Position numbers and translations under genes: made by a program. A stretch of 64,000 nucleotides of DNA from Shimazuella soli (lineage in GTDB: Bacteria; Bacillota; Bacilli; Thermoactinomycetales; Thermoactinomycetaceae). Each line of letters opens with the position of its first letter. Within the stretch, counting starts at the first letter, position 1. The notes beneath the pieces were generated by a model. The model had not been told where the DNA came from. It ran no database searches and saw only the letters and a list, made by a program, of their open reading frames with translations. The stretch covers positions 434,001 to 498,000 of the forward strand of contig NZ_JAKWBN010000002.1 of the NCBI RefSeq assembly GCF_022511585.1, in the 5' to 3' direction. Below are positions 16,744 to 27,049 of the stretch, piece by piece.

Positions 16744-18927
16744 ATGAAATTGTTTCAAGTATTTAAAGATGACCTTAAACATTTTGTAAAGAACCCCATG
16801 CTTATGATTACCTTTATAGCTGTCGCTTGTGTGCCCATTTTATATAGTGGTTTCTTAATCAAAGGGACTTGGGACCCATATGGAAAACTAGAGAACTTGC
16901 CAGTAGCAGTTGTCAATTTAGATAAAGGTGCGGCTTATGATGGGAAAGAGTTGAATGTTGGGAAAGAATTTATAGATGAATTAAAAAAGAATCCGAAATT
17001 CGCTTGGAAATTTGTCAGTCAAGATGAAGCAAAACGAGGAATGGTGGACAATCGCTATTATGCGATGATAACGATTCCAAGTAATTTTTCCAAAAATGCA
17101 GCGTCCTTAAACACAGATCATCCTCATCAGGCAGAGATTCAGTATGAGTCCAATAGTTATTACAATTTTATAGCAGGGCAAATAAGTGAAAATGCGACAA
17201 AAGAGTTGCGTACCAGGCTTTCTGACAATTTAACACAAGCATACACCAGAAGTGTTTTCGGGCAGTTTACCAAGATTTCCGATGGTCTGCAAACAGCAGG
17301 AAAAGGTGCAACAGGTATTCAAAAAGGTGCCGACCAATTGGATGATGGATTAGCAAAAGTGTCTGCCAACCTAGCGAAGTTATCTACTGGTGCAGTCAAA
17401 ATTCAAGAAAGTACCAAAAAACTATACGATGGTTCTACTGGGCTGGTACAAGGTACAGGCGATTTAAACAAAGGTGCCAGCGATTTAGCGAGTGGAACGA
17501 AGAAGCTTGCTGGAGCAGGAAAACAGCTGGAAGCAGGAGCAAAAGAAGCCAAAACAGGTAGCGCTAATCTAGTAAATGGAATCCAGGCCTCGAAGCAAGG
17601 AACAGATCGCCTTACGGCAGGACTTCAGTCTTCATTAAAAGGAAGCCAGCAGTTAGAAGCAGGTTTGTCTGCTTCCAGTTCATCAAGTAAAGATTTAGCG
17701 GACGGTGCAACGCAAGTTTCGACTGGGTTGCAACAAATGCAACTCACCCATCCGGAACTTGCTTTAGACCCTAACTTTCAAAAATTATTAGCTGCGAGTA
17801 AGCAGGTGGCCTCAGGAGCCAATCAATTGAGTGAGGGGCAATCCAGGCTATTAGCAGGAAGCAAATCGCTCACCTCTGCACAAGAGCAATTGTTATCTGG
17901 GAGTAAGCAATTAAGTCAAGGAAGTAACCAGTTGTTGCAAGGAGCAAAAAAGCTGCAAACAGGTCAACAACAATTAGCAGACGGTCTGCATCAATACAAT
18001 ACAAAATTTACGGATGCAGTATCAGGAAGTCAGCAATTAGCGGATGGCTCGAAACAATTACAATTAGGAGCAGGAAAATTGCATGATGGACTTGGCCAGC
18101 TATCCTCAGGAAGTGGCAGTTTAGTCTCAGGGAGCCAGCAACTGGCATCAGGTGCGAAGAAACTAGAAACTGGGGCTGGAAAGCTGAGTAATGGTTCAGG
18201 AGAACTTGCTACGAAGTTAAATGATGCAGCAGACCAAACGAGCAATATAAAAGCAGATGACAAAACCATCAAGCTATTTTCCACACCTGTATCAATCAAA
18301 GCAAATGATGATCGGCATATCAGCCTATACGGATATGGGATTGCACCGTATTTTATTTCGCTCGCTTTATTTGCAGGTTCGCTCGTCTTCACGACTGTCT
18401 TTTCTGCTCGAACCTCTACGACGAGAAAAGATGCAACTGGTTGGAAGTTATTTGTGAGTAAGACATTGACCTTTGCACTGATGAGTTTGGGGCAGTCTCT
18501 CATTGCATGTACCACTTTGATATATGCCCTTGATTTAGAGGTTCAGAACATCCCGCTGTTCTACGGTTATACGACATTAGTTGCATTTACGTTTATGTTC
18601 TTCTGTCAGGCAATGGTAACGTTGTTTGACCAAGTTGGACGCTTTATCATTTTACTAGTAATGATTTTCCAATTAGCCTCCAGTGCAGGGACATTTCCAT
18701 TTGAGCTGCTTCCTAACTGGGCGAAAGCACTCAATCCTTGGCTGCCGATGACATATAGCATTCGTGGATTCCGAGATGTAATTTCCAGCGGTAACTTTGG
18801 AGATTTACAAACCGAAGCAAATCATCTCTTGATCTTTTTTGTTATCTTCCTAGCATTGACCATTGGTTACTTTTTTTTAAAACGTCCTAAGAGAAGAAAA
18901 CCTACAGGGAATTTCGTGCATGTATAA
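16744..18927 (+). CDS. YhgE/Pip-family membrane protein (EsaA/ABC-2-like)
   Basis: This 727-residue protein has one N-terminal transmembrane helix (about 20-40), a long extracytoplasmic region (45-530) with many imperfect G-x-x-x-L-x-x-G heptad-like repeats such as GSQQLADGSKQLQLGAGKL, and five C-terminal helices (about 535-715) of ABC-2 permease type. This is the YhgE/Pip architecture, related to phage-infection proteins and the type VII secretion component EsaA. No other T7SS gene is seen here. GGGAGTGT precedes the ATG, and a LysR gene is divergent. Confidence 0.9.
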   Translation: MKLFQVFKDDLKHFVKNPMLMITFIAVACVPILYSGFLIKGTWDPYGKLENLPVAVVNLDKGAAYDGKELNVGKEFIDELKKNPKFAWKFVSQDEAKRGMVDNRYYAMITIPSNFSKNAASLNTDHPHQAEIQYESNSYYNFIAGQISENATKELRTRLSDNLTQAYTRSVFGQFTKISDGLQTAGKGATGIQKGADQLDDGLAKVSANLAKLSTGAVKIQESTKKLYDGSTGLVQGTGDLNKGASDLASGTKKLAGAGKQLEAGAKEAKTGSANLVNGIQASKQGTDRLTAGLQSSLKGSQQLEAGLSASSSSSKDLADGATQVSTGLQQMQLTHPELALDPNFQKLLAASKQVASGANQLSEGQSRLLAGSKSLTSAQEQLLSGSKQLSQGSNQLLQGAKKLQTGQQQLADGLHQYNTKFTDAVSGSQQLADGSKQLQLGAGKLHDGLGQLSSGSGSLVSGSQQLASGAKKLETGAGKLSNGSGELATKLNDAADQTSNIKADDKTIKLFSTPVSIKANDDRHISLYGYGIAPYFISLALFAGSLVFTTVFSARTSTTRKDATGWKLFVSKTLTFALMSLGQSLIACTTLIYALDLEVQNIPLFYGYTTLVAFTFMFFCQAMVTLFDQVGRFIILLVMIFQLASSAGTFPFELLPNWAKALNPWLPMTYSIRGFRDVISSGNFGDLQTEANHLLIFFVIFLALTIGYFFLKRPKRRKPTGNFVHV

Positions 18928-18961
18928 GAGATAAAAAAGAAAAATTAATTTTAAAGTGTAA

Positions 18962-18991
18962 AAATACCCACCTAACCTAAGGTGGGTATTT
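18962..18991 (+). terminator. Terminator of the YhgE/Pip gene
   Basis: AAATACCCACCT pairs perfectly with AGGTGGGTATTT around a six-base loop. Confidence 0.8.
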
Positions 18992-19041
18992 GGTATTGTG
19001 ATCCTAAAAAAGTAATGAAATTGTTGTAATGGATGTGTACT

Positions 19042-19860
19042 TTATGATACATGTTTAGATTCTTTGATTTTATACTCTTTTTTGATGAAGATAATGATGA
19101 TATCAATTACTAAGAATAAGCATATCCCGCCTAGCCAGTATAAAAGGTCTGTTTTATCCATAACGTACAATTTCCACTGACCAAATGCGTAAAACATGGT
19201 AATAATGTAACTAAGGATAGTAAAGACAACGACTTGAACAAGTGTAGAAATAATTCCCCAATATTGGTTTTGTACTTTCTTCGCAAGAAATTCTATTAAC
19301 AAAGAGACCGGGATACCAATAAAAAAGATTAATGGAACAAGATAAAGAGTACACAAGAACATTCCTAAACCTAAATCATCTGAACTACCTGCAAAGATAA
19401 CAAGCAGGCAAACAATAATCCAGAAAAGAATAGATCCAACTAACAATTTTCGCTTTAATGAAGAATACTTATTATTAATAGAATAGTTTTCCTTCGAAGT
19501 GCTGGTAAAAAAATGATTAAGTAGCCAAAACAACAATGCAGCTGCAATTATGGGACAATAAAGGTTTGGTCCTGAGACATTTACTATTGGTCTTAATAAC
19601 AAGGTAGAAACCACACCAATAAACAAAAAATGTAGTAGAGCAGAAAGAGTTTTTATGTTGTTCTGTATCTTCTTTGTGATTTTGTCAATAAACAGGGATA
19701 CAGGTAAGCCAAAGAAAAAAAGGATTGGAATTAAGAAAACACTCATTTCTGCTGCTAATCCAAAGTTTAAATCCCTTTCAAATAAATAACCATACAAAGC
19801 ATAATATCCAATCAATAATACATAAACAATGGTGCTGTTAATCAATTTTTTTCTAACCAT
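19042..19860 (-). CDS. Multispan membrane protein with internal duplication (unknown function)
   Basis: This 272-residue protein has about seven or eight hydrophobic helices. Its two halves are similar: PILFFFGLPVSLFIDKITKKIQNN in the first matches PLIFFIGIPVSLLIEFLAKKVQNQ in the second, so it arose by tandem duplication of a three-helix unit. The ATG at 19860 is chosen for GAGGTGATAATA directly upstream; an ATG 14 codons earlier lacks a site. I do not recognise the family. It is divergent from the MerR regulator. Confidence 0.75.
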   Translation of the reverse strand: MVRKKLINSTIVYVLLIGYYALYGYLFERDLNFGLAAEMSVFLIPILFFFGLPVSLFIDKITKKIQNNIKTLSALLHFLFIGVVSTLLLRPIVNVSGPNLYCPIIAAALLFWLLNHFFTSTSKENYSINNKYSSLKRKLLVGSILFWIIVCLLVIFAGSSDDLGLGMFLCTLYLVPLIFFIGIPVSLLIEFLAKKVQNQYWGIISTLVQVVVFTILSYIITMFYAFGQWKLYVMDKTDLLYWLGGICLFLVIDIIIIFIKKEYKIKESKHVS

Positions 19861-20025
19861 TATTATCACCTCAGTCGGCTTTTCTTGCTTTAACAATATC
19901 AAGTACTTATGTCCCTTTCTATTGATTAAGCTTAAGGAAAACTTACACTTTTGTAAGGTTAGCTGTTATGTTTCGCCGAACGAATCAAGTACTTTTGATT
20001 GGTTCTTTTTTGCTGTAAAAAAGTG

Positions 20026-20056
20026 TTGACTCTCCTGTAAGAGGAGGCATTAAGCT
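20026..20056 (+). promoter_or_regulatory. MerR-type promoter/operator
   Basis: TTGACT (20026-20031) and TAAGCT (20051-20056) are separated by a 19-bp spacer containing the inverted repeat CTCCT-GTAAG-AGGAG. The overlong spacer with a central palindrome is the hallmark of MerR-activated promoters, here directly before the MerR gene. Confidence 0.75.
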
Positions 20057-20077
20057 CAAAGAGAAAGGAGAGGTGAG

Positions 20078-20839
20078 ATGTATTTTACGGTAAAAGAAAT
20101 GGCGGAGATGTCTCATATAACGGTGAAGACACTGCACCATTACCACAAAATCGGATTGCTTTTACCAGCGAAAATAACCGAGGCTGGATATCGGTTGTAC
20201 AGCATGACGGAACTGGAGCGACTGCAGGAGATTTTGTTTTATCGGGAGTTAGATTTTCCCTTATTGGAGATTAAACGATTATTGAATCAAGAATCCAATC
20301 GGCAAAAAGTATTAGCAGAACAGAAACAACTATTACAAACGCGCAGAAATCGGCTAGAGCAGTTATTAGACACCATAAGTAAATCAATAGACTTTGAGAA
20401 AAGAGGAGAAACCATGGAAAAACAAGATTTATTTAAAGGTTTTCGGAGTGAGGAAGAGTGGAGAGAGGCACTTAAAGTGCAAGATCAGTATTTACAAGAC
20501 AAATATGGGTATTCGCTGTTAGATGAACAAAAGGAAATACAAGTGGATGATCTCAATCAAAAGGCAGAGGAATCTGTTCGTTTTACAAACAAGATGATTG
20601 AAGCACTACAAAAAGGAACAAAGTTTAACGATGTACAATTGTTAGAGACAATTGGAGAACATGTTTCATATTTAAAAGCACAAAATTTGTTATCCAGTGA
20701 TGCTCAGTTTGTGGAACAGACGAAATTCTTTTTAGAAGACGATTTCCACCGGACGATGTTGGAGAACCAACAAACAGGACTCGCTTATTTTCTCTATGTT
20801 TCAGCAGAAGCTTATGTTAAAGAGCATAAACAAGCGTAA
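20078..20839 (+). CDS. MerR-family regulator with TipAS domain
   Basis: This 253-residue protein has a MerR winged helix (residues 1-70: YFTVKEMAEMSHITVKTLHH, then AGYRLYS), a linking coiled coil (about 75-115) and a TipAS antibiotic-binding domain (about 120-250), as in Bacillus Mta and Streptomyces TipAL. Such proteins activate multidrug-resistance genes on binding thiopeptides or other compounds. AAGGAGAGGTG precedes the ATG, and a 19-bp-spacer promoter lies just upstream, implying autoregulation. Confidence 0.92.
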   Translation: MYFTVKEMAEMSHITVKTLHHYHKIGLLLPAKITEAGYRLYSMTELERLQEILFYRELDFPLLEIKRLLNQESNRQKVLAEQKQLLQTRRNRLEQLLDTISKSIDFEKRGETMEKQDLFKGFRSEEEWREALKVQDQYLQDKYGYSLLDEQKEIQVDDLNQKAEESVRFTNKMIEALQKGTKFNDVQLLETIGEHVSYLKAQNLLSSDAQFVEQTKFFLEDDFHRTMLENQQTGLAYFLYVSAEAYVKEHKQA

Positions 20840-20897
20840 CCTTACATTTTTGAAAGAATAGCAGTGAAATTGAAAGATAGATCGATGGTTGATATCA

Positions 20898-20942
20898 TTG
20901 TACGCCCCTATACTGAACATAGATTTTGAAAGGGGTGTACAA
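20898..20942 (+). promoter_or_regulatory. 5' hairpin overlapping the ribosome site of the CPBP gene
   Basis: TTGTACGCCCCT (20898-20909) can pair with AGGGGTGTACAA (20931-20942) with one mismatch around a 21-nt loop. The right arm contains the AGGGGTG ribosome site of the next gene, so the hairpin would hide it. Confidence 0.5.
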
Positions 20943-20944
20943 CG

Positions 20945-21751
20945 ATGAGAAAACTATCGAATGAAATTTGGATTTATATGATCTTTACTCTTGGATTAAC
21001 TACACTTTGCCTATTATCTTCTAACAATCTGATTAAAGCGATCAGCCAAGGAACGCCGATGCTTGTTGCTATTGGTGTGGTGTTATTTGCTAGGCGAAAA
21101 GGTAAATGGAAAGAGCTTGGAATGGCTCGGCTTGGAACGGGAAAAGGGTATTTGTTGGTACTACTAGTAGTTGCAGTAGTCATTATAAGTTTCTCGATCG
21201 CTTGGATGATGGGAGTTGTCCAATTACCAGTAATCACAAAAATAAATATGACACAGTGGGAACGGTTTGTATTTTTGGTGAAATTATATGTGCAAGTTGG
21301 CATTATTTTAGGTCCAATTCTCTTTGCTCTTGGAGAAGAAATCGGTTGGCGCGGGTATTTGCAAACGCGGTTATTGCATGAAGTCGGAGCAAACAAAGCA
21401 ATTTGGATAACAGCAGGTTGCTGGGCAGTTTTTCACTATCCATTCTTGTTCTTAGCCGATTACACCGATTCGGGTAATATATGGATTAACACACTGTTAT
21501 TTACGATCATGATTTTTCCGCTGTCCTTTTTATTGGGTTGGATTCGCATCAGTAGTCAAAGCATTTGGCCAGTTGTCTTGTGTCATGGTTTGATTAACTA
21601 TTTCCGCGGATTTTTAGATACCCTCTTTTATGTGAAAAAACCACATTGGACTTATGTGACGGGTGAAAATGGTATCATAACGATCTTAGCCTGGACGATT
21701 TTGGCTGTTATCGTTTATCAGTTTGCAATGCAAAAAAACAAAGTACTGTAA
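20945..21751 (+). CDS. CPBP-family intramembrane metalloprotease (CAAX/Abi-like)
   Basis: This 268-residue membrane protein has about seven or eight helices and the CPBP catalytic motifs: GEEIGWRGYL (Glu131, Glu132, Arg136), His164 in FHYP, and His214/Asn218 in HGLIN. Members cleave within membranes, as in prenyl-protein processing or bacteriocin self-immunity. It starts at ATG 20945, seven bases after AGGGGTG. It lies downstream of the MerR/TipAS gene and may be part of its regulon. Confidence 0.9.
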   Translation: MRKLSNEIWIYMIFTLGLTTLCLLSSNNLIKAISQGTPMLVAIGVVLFARRKGKWKELGMARLGTGKGYLLVLLVVAVVIISFSIAWMMGVVQLPVITKINMTQWERFVFLVKLYVQVGIILGPILFALGEEIGWRGYLQTRLLHEVGANKAIWITAGCWAVFHYPFLFLADYTDSGNIWINTLLFTIMIFPLSFLLGWIRISSQSIWPVVLCHGLINYFRGFLDTLFYVKKPHWTYVTGENGIITILAWTILAVIVYQFAMQKNKVL

Positions 21752-21759
21752 TATATGCT

Positions 21760-21793
21760 AATTCCCTGCTAATAGGGAATTGGCTATTTTTTG
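21760..21793 (+). terminator. Terminator of the CPBP gene
   Basis: AATTCCCT (21760-21767) pairs with AGGGAATT (21774-21781), followed by GGCTATTTTTT. Confidence 0.75.
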
Positions 21794-21857
21794 ATGTTTT
21801 GTTACCCTTACATGAGAGAGTAGAGTGTTGTCAGATTACAAGCAAGAGGTGCGGAAA

Positions 21858-22562
21858 ATGGCCTATACGGTATATGTGATTGAAGATGAACGGACAATTG
21901 GGGAAAGTATTAAAAACTTTTTGGAACCTTATGGATACACGATCGTGTTAGCAAAAGATTTTACGAGAATTATAGCAGAATGGGAAGAAGTTCAACCTGA
22001 TCTAATTGTTTTGGATATTAATTTGCCGTATCAAAATGGGTTTTATCTCTGTCAAAAAATAAGAGAAAAATCTAGGATACCGATTTTAATTTTATCGGCA
22101 CGTGCTGGCCAGATGGAACAAGTTTTAGGAATGGAGCATGGAGCAGATGACTATATGGTCAAACCATTTCATCTAGAAGTACTACATGCTAAAATCAAAG
22201 CTTTGCTCAGACGTTCTTATGGTGATTTTGCTGAATTAGCCCAAGCCCAGCAAATTCAGGTGGGAGAATTGGTGTTAGCTATACCGCAAATGGAGATGGT
22301 ATATCGAGGAGACACCCAGTCTTTGACGAAAAACGAATGGAAGCTGCTCCATCTCCTTTTAGAAAACGCAGATAAAGTGGTAGCAAGAGATACTTGTTTG
22401 GAAGCTTTATGGGATGATCAGACATTTGTCGATGATAATACCCTTTCGGTAAACGTCACGCGGCTGCGCAAAAAGCTGCAAAAGTGGGGATTACAAGACC
22501 GATTGCAGACTAAACGGGGTATTGGTTATAGCTATACTAGCTCGGAGAAAGCCGATGCATAA
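21858..22562 (+). CDS. Response regulator, OmpR family (BceR-like)
   Basis: This 234-residue protein has a receiver domain (residues 4-118, phosphoacceptor Asp53 in VLDINLP, conserved KPF near 107) and a C-terminal winged helix (about 130-230, NEWKLLHLLLENADKVV). The ATG at 21858 is preceded by AGAGGTG; an ATG 11 codons upstream has no site. It overlaps the histidine kinase by 8 nt. Together with the kinase and the ABC genes downstream it forms a Bce-type peptide-antibiotic sensing and detoxification module. Confidence 0.93.
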   Translation: MAYTVYVIEDERTIGESIKNFLEPYGYTIVLAKDFTRIIAEWEEVQPDLIVLDINLPYQNGFYLCQKIREKSRIPILILSARAGQMEQVLGMEHGADDYMVKPFHLEVLHAKIKALLRRSYGDFAELAQAQQIQVGELVLAIPQMEMVYRGDTQSLTKNEWKLLHLLLENADKVVARDTCLEALWDDQTFVDDNTLSVNVTRLRKKLQKWGLQDRLQTKRGIGYSYTSSEKADA

Positions 22563-23586
22563 TATTCTCCTGTTTCTTAGAAGCAAGATTGCTTGGATTG
22601 GAATGGTTTACGCTGTTTGGATTTTGGTTTATCTCTTATTTGCACTAGGGTTTTACTACTCTGGTTTTTCTTACTCCTTTGACTGGAACTTATTTGTTTA
22701 TAGTGGATTGGTCGTTACCTTTCTTTTAATCCTTTTTCTTTTGTGGAGAGGAATGAAAGAAGTTCCATCGTATGCTCTATTACAACAACTAGCAGATCAA
22801 AATGTAGTCCAATTCCAAGCATCAAAAGGTAATTCTTTGGAATTTGACCTTTTTTGGCAGGCATATCACAAGTTATATGAACAGATGAAAGCGGATCAAA
22901 TGCAATTGGAACAAATTCATAAGCGTCATTTGCAATTTATCCATATTTGGGTACATCAGATGAAAACATCTGTATCTTCGCTGTCTTTACTGGCACAGCA
23001 ATACGAGAGTGAGCAAAAAGCACATGTATTGGAGGAAATTGATACCTTAAATGATGGCTTGGAACTTGCTTTGACGATGGCAAGATTAGACCATTTTACG
23101 CAAGATTATCAGATTAAAGCAGTTCGGTTGGTCGACTTCGTCCGGCAAGTGATCAATGAAAAACGAAAGCTTTTTATTCGCCTGCATATTTTTCCAAAAA
23201 TAGAAATGGAGAAGGAAGATATGGAAGCACTAACGGATCTAAAGTGGATGAAGTTTGTCTTGGAACAACTGATTCAAAATGCATGTAAGTATACTGCTCA
23301 AGTAAAAAAAGAAGCAAGGCTGACCTTTCACATTTGGGAAGAGGAAAAGCAAATTCGACTTTCGATCAAAGATGAAGGGCCTGGCATACCCAAACAAGAT
23401 ATACCACGAATTTTTGACCCTTTTTTCACAGGGGAGAATGGACGTCAGTTTGCGGAGGCAACCGGCATGGGCTTGTACTTGGTAAAAAATATAGTCACTT
23501 CTTTGCACCATGCTTACGAAGTGGAGTCAGAAGTCGGGGTTGGTACTACCTTTCATATCCTGTTTCAAAAGGTGACGAAAATGTAA
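22555..23586 (+). CDS. Sensor histidine kinase, intramembrane-sensing type (BceS-like)
   Basis: This 343-residue kinase has only two transmembrane helices (about 12-33 and 48-65) with almost no extracellular loop, so it cannot sense directly and probably takes its signal from the BceAB-like transporter. His134 in WVHQMKTS is the phosphorylation site. The N box (LIQNACKYT), G1 (DEGPGIP) and GMGLYLVK ATP-binding motifs follow. The start is ATG 22555 with CGGAGAAAG upstream. Confidence 0.93.
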   Translation: MHNILLFLRSKIAWIGMVYAVWILVYLLFALGFYYSGFSYSFDWNLFVYSGLVVTFLLILFLLWRGMKEVPSYALLQQLADQNVVQFQASKGNSLEFDLFWQAYHKLYEQMKADQMQLEQIHKRHLQFIHIWVHQMKTSVSSLSLLAQQYESEQKAHVLEEIDTLNDGLELALTMARLDHFTQDYQIKAVRLVDFVRQVINEKRKLFIRLHIFPKIEMEKEDMEALTDLKWMKFVLEQLIQNACKYTAQVKKEARLTFHIWEEEKQIRLSIKDEGPGIPKQDIPRIFDPFFTGENGRQFAEATGMGLYLVKNIVTSLHHAYEVESEVGVGTTFHILFQKVTKM

Positions 23587-23670
23587 GAAAAGAAGACTCA
23601 AATTGAAAGGTAAATCGATGCCAGTCTGTAAGGCAGTCAGCTAGACTAGTGGAAGAAAGGGGAATCCAAG

Positions 23671-24438
23671 ATGATTTTAGAAGCAAAAAAATTGAGTAAA
23701 ATATATGGAAACGCTGCTGCCTACCGAGCACTGGATCAATTTGATTTGATGATAGAAAAAGGTGAATTCGTAGGAATAATGGGTCCATCAGGAAGCGGAA
23801 AGTCCACACTCTTACAATTGCTTGGAACCATTGAACAGCCTTCTTCTGGATCGCTTATGATAGATGGACAAGATGTAAGAGGAATGAATCAAAACCAGTT
23901 AGCGGATTTCAGACGGGAAAAATTAGGATTTATCTTTCAAGATTTTCAGTTGCTCGATTCGCTATCGATAAAAGAAAATATACTTATTCCATTAGTATTG
24001 AACAAAGTATCCAGTGCTGAAATGGAAGATCGTGTACAAAAATTGGCAAGTTATTTGGGAATCGAATCTATTTTACATAAACGTCCCTATGAAGTATCTG
24101 GTGGACAAAAACAACGAGCTGCTGCGGCTAGAGCGTTGATTCATAATCCTTCCTTGGTATTAGCAGATGAGCCTACAGGGAATCTCGATTCCAAGTCTGC
24201 TAAGGACTTGATGGAGATACTCATCGGTATCAATCGCGAAGCAAAAACGACGATATTGATGGTGACCCACGATCCTGTTACAGCAAGCTATTGCAATCGT
24301 ATTTTGTTTATTAAAGATGGGAAATGGCTAAGCGAGATATACCAAGGGGAAAAACGAGCGGCGTTTTTTGAGCAAATCCTTCTGATGCAATCCAGTTTAG
24401 GAGGAGAGCAGTATGACGCTAAAAACATTCGCTTATAA
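23671..24438 (+). CDS. ABC transporter ATP-binding protein (BceA-like)
   Basis: This 255-residue ATPase has Walker A GPSGSGKST (38-46), Q-loop near 90, signature VSGGQ (142-146), Walker B with LADEPTG (Asp166, Glu167) and an H-loop THD. It belongs to the MacB/BceA family and powers the permease encoded next, with which it overlaps by 26 nt. AAAGGGGAA lies upstream of the ATG. The pair would remove bacitracin-like or other antimicrobial peptides and report flux to the kinase. Confidence 0.94.
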   Translation: MILEAKKLSKIYGNAAAYRALDQFDLMIEKGEFVGIMGPSGSGKSTLLQLLGTIEQPSSGSLMIDGQDVRGMNQNQLADFRREKLGFIFQDFQLLDSLSIKENILIPLVLNKVSSAEMEDRVQKLASYLGIESILHKRPYEVSGGQKQRAAAARALIHNPSLVLADEPTGNLDSKSAKDLMEILIGINREAKTTILMVTHDPVTASYCNRILFIKDGKWLSEIYQGEKRAAFFEQILLMQSSLGGEQYDAKNIRL

Positions 24439-26308
24439 AAATATTCATCACCATCGCACGAGTTATAGTGCTTATTTTTTGAGTTGTATTTTTGCTGTTT
24501 GTGTCTTTTATCTCTATGCTGCGCTATTGTTTCATCCCATGTTAAAAAAAGATATATTTCCTGATTCCTTCCTGTTTCTGATGTACTTGGTGGAGATAAT
24601 CGTCGCTTTATTTGCCTTTCTTTTTATCGGTTATTCGCAATCTGCATTTTTGCGAAATCGTAAGCAAGATATAGGTCTACTGCAAATATTGGGAATGCCG
24701 ATTAGGCAAGTAGTAAGGCTCATTTTTTGGGAAAATATCTCCGTAGGCGCACTCGCCCTGCTCATTGGTCTTTTAACTGGGCTCATAGGGAGCAAGTTCT
24801 TTTTTTTAGTAGTTTCCTTTGTATTGCAGTTGTCTGATCCTATTCCTGTCCAAATGTCCTTCAAGGCAATTTTGTTTACCACCGGCTTTTTTTTCTGTTT
24901 GTTTCTTATTTTATCGTGGGGAAGTAGGCTTACCATTCAGAAACAATCCATCAGCGAAGTGTTACGTGAAAAAGCACAAGAGAAAAGACAACCAATCTTT
25001 TCTGTTTGGCTGGTATTTATAAGCCTTGTCTCTATTAGTGTTGCTTACTACCTGTCGTTTCCTTCTTCTTTCGTTGGAGTGATAAAACATCTGATTTTTA
25101 TCATCCTTCTGCTCTTGATAGGAACGTATCTTGGTTATACACAGTTAAGCGTTGCTGGGATTTCACTGCTTGAAAGGTTTCCTAAATGGTTTTATTGCGG
25201 GATTAATATGTTCTTGTTTTCACAGCTTCGTTATCGTCTAAAAGATAATGCTCGTATTTTATTTCTTGTTACTATCTTTACTAGTATCGTGTTAACCTCA
25301 GTTGGTGTGAGCCTAACATACTATAATGAGGCAGATATAGTAGGAGAAGAACAAGCGCCGTATCATTTGACTACAATAGATAATCCTCTGAATTCCAAGC
25401 AAATAGAACAGAAATTACAAGCATACCGAATGAAAACGAAAGCACATATCCAATTTTTGATTTTAGCTTTGAAAACTGATGATCGTAGGAAGAATGTAAA
25501 CAATCCCAATGTCTCCATTATTAGCAATGGAACTCTGAATAGCCTACTTAAACAAGCTAAAAAGAAACCCATCTCGATACATGCGAAGCAAGTCGTACAA
25601 ATATGGAACAGTGGAGTGTGGGAAAGCGGTGAGCAAAAACAAGCCGATTCCTTTACGGTTCAACAAGGAAAACAATCCTTTTCCTTACAATGGATAGCGA
25701 GTATAAAAGGTGTTTTTTTCAATGAACATGATCTGACGCGTGTGATGTGGGCTGTTTCTGATCAAACATTTCGAGAACTTCAACAAGCTGGGCAGTCACC
25801 TGTTCATATGGTAGATGGGTATCAATTTTTCAATCCAAAGCAGAGTATGCCGTTATTGGAAAGTATTCAACGATATTATCAAGCTCACCATTTAGCTGGA
25901 AAAGATGTATCTGGTACGATTTTGGTTCAGAAATTTTTTCGTGACTTATTTTCTCCCTTGTTGTTTGTCAGTGTGTTCATTGGGATGCTTTTTTTCTTAG
26001 CAGCAGGAAGTATTTTGTATTTTCGACTTTACATCGAACTGCCAAGTGAGCGAAAACAAGTGAAATTGCTCCACAAATTAGGTTTACAACAAAAACAAGG
26101 CGAAAAAATAGTGGTGAGGCAAATTCAGATTCTATTCATGCTTCCGTTTGTTGTAGGAACTATTCATTCTTTGGCTGCTTTGAATCTGTGTAGTTTTCTG
26201 CTGCATCGTCCCATTTATACAAGTTATTTTGGCTTATGGGTGAGTTACCTTCTGCTGGGCATCATCTATTATGTTTGGACCAAGCGGCAGATACTGCGAG
26301 CTCTGTAG
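24413..26308 (+). CDS. ABC transporter permease (BceB-like, FtsX fold)
   Basis: This 631-residue membrane protein has about ten helices: one at the N-terminus, several between 60 and 310, a large extracytoplasmic domain (about 310-515) and three at the C-terminus. This is the BceB arrangement, in which the large domain between helices VII and VIII binds the peptide antibiotic. AGGAGGAG precedes the ATG, which lies inside the end of the ATPase gene. It is last in the four-gene operon. Confidence 0.93.
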   Translation: MTLKTFAYKNIHHHRTSYSAYFLSCIFAVCVFYLYAALLFHPMLKKDIFPDSFLFLMYLVEIIVALFAFLFIGYSQSAFLRNRKQDIGLLQILGMPIRQVVRLIFWENISVGALALLIGLLTGLIGSKFFFLVVSFVLQLSDPIPVQMSFKAILFTTGFFFCLFLILSWGSRLTIQKQSISEVLREKAQEKRQPIFSVWLVFISLVSISVAYYLSFPSSFVGVIKHLIFIILLLLIGTYLGYTQLSVAGISLLERFPKWFYCGINMFLFSQLRYRLKDNARILFLVTIFTSIVLTSVGVSLTYYNEADIVGEEQAPYHLTTIDNPLNSKQIEQKLQAYRMKTKAHIQFLILALKTDDRRKNVNNPNVSIISNGTLNSLLKQAKKKPISIHAKQVVQIWNSGVWESGEQKQADSFTVQQGKQSFSLQWIASIKGVFFNEHDLTRVMWAVSDQTFRELQQAGQSPVHMVDGYQFFNPKQSMPLLESIQRYYQAHHLAGKDVSGTILVQKFFRDLFSPLLFVSVFIGMLFFLAAGSILYFRLYIELPSERKQVKLLHKLGLQQKQGEKIVVRQIQILFMLPFVVGTIHSLAALNLCSFLLHRPIYTSYFGLWVSYLLLGIIYYVWTKRQILRAL

Positions 26309-26341
26309 TTTGTTGAAATAGTTCGACTTTATGTTTTCCAT

Positions 26342-26371
26342 TTGACAAAAGTAACATAGATGAGGGATAAT
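26342..26371 (+). promoter_or_regulatory. Promoter of the pyr operon
   Basis: TTGACA (26342-26347), an 18-bp spacer and GATAAT (26366-26371) lie just upstream of the first PyrR attenuator. Confidence 0.75.
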
Positions 26372-26395
26372 ACTCCTAGTTTAAAAAGGAACCTT

Positions 26396-27038
<643 letters not shown>

Positions 27039-27049
27039 ATAATTCCTTT

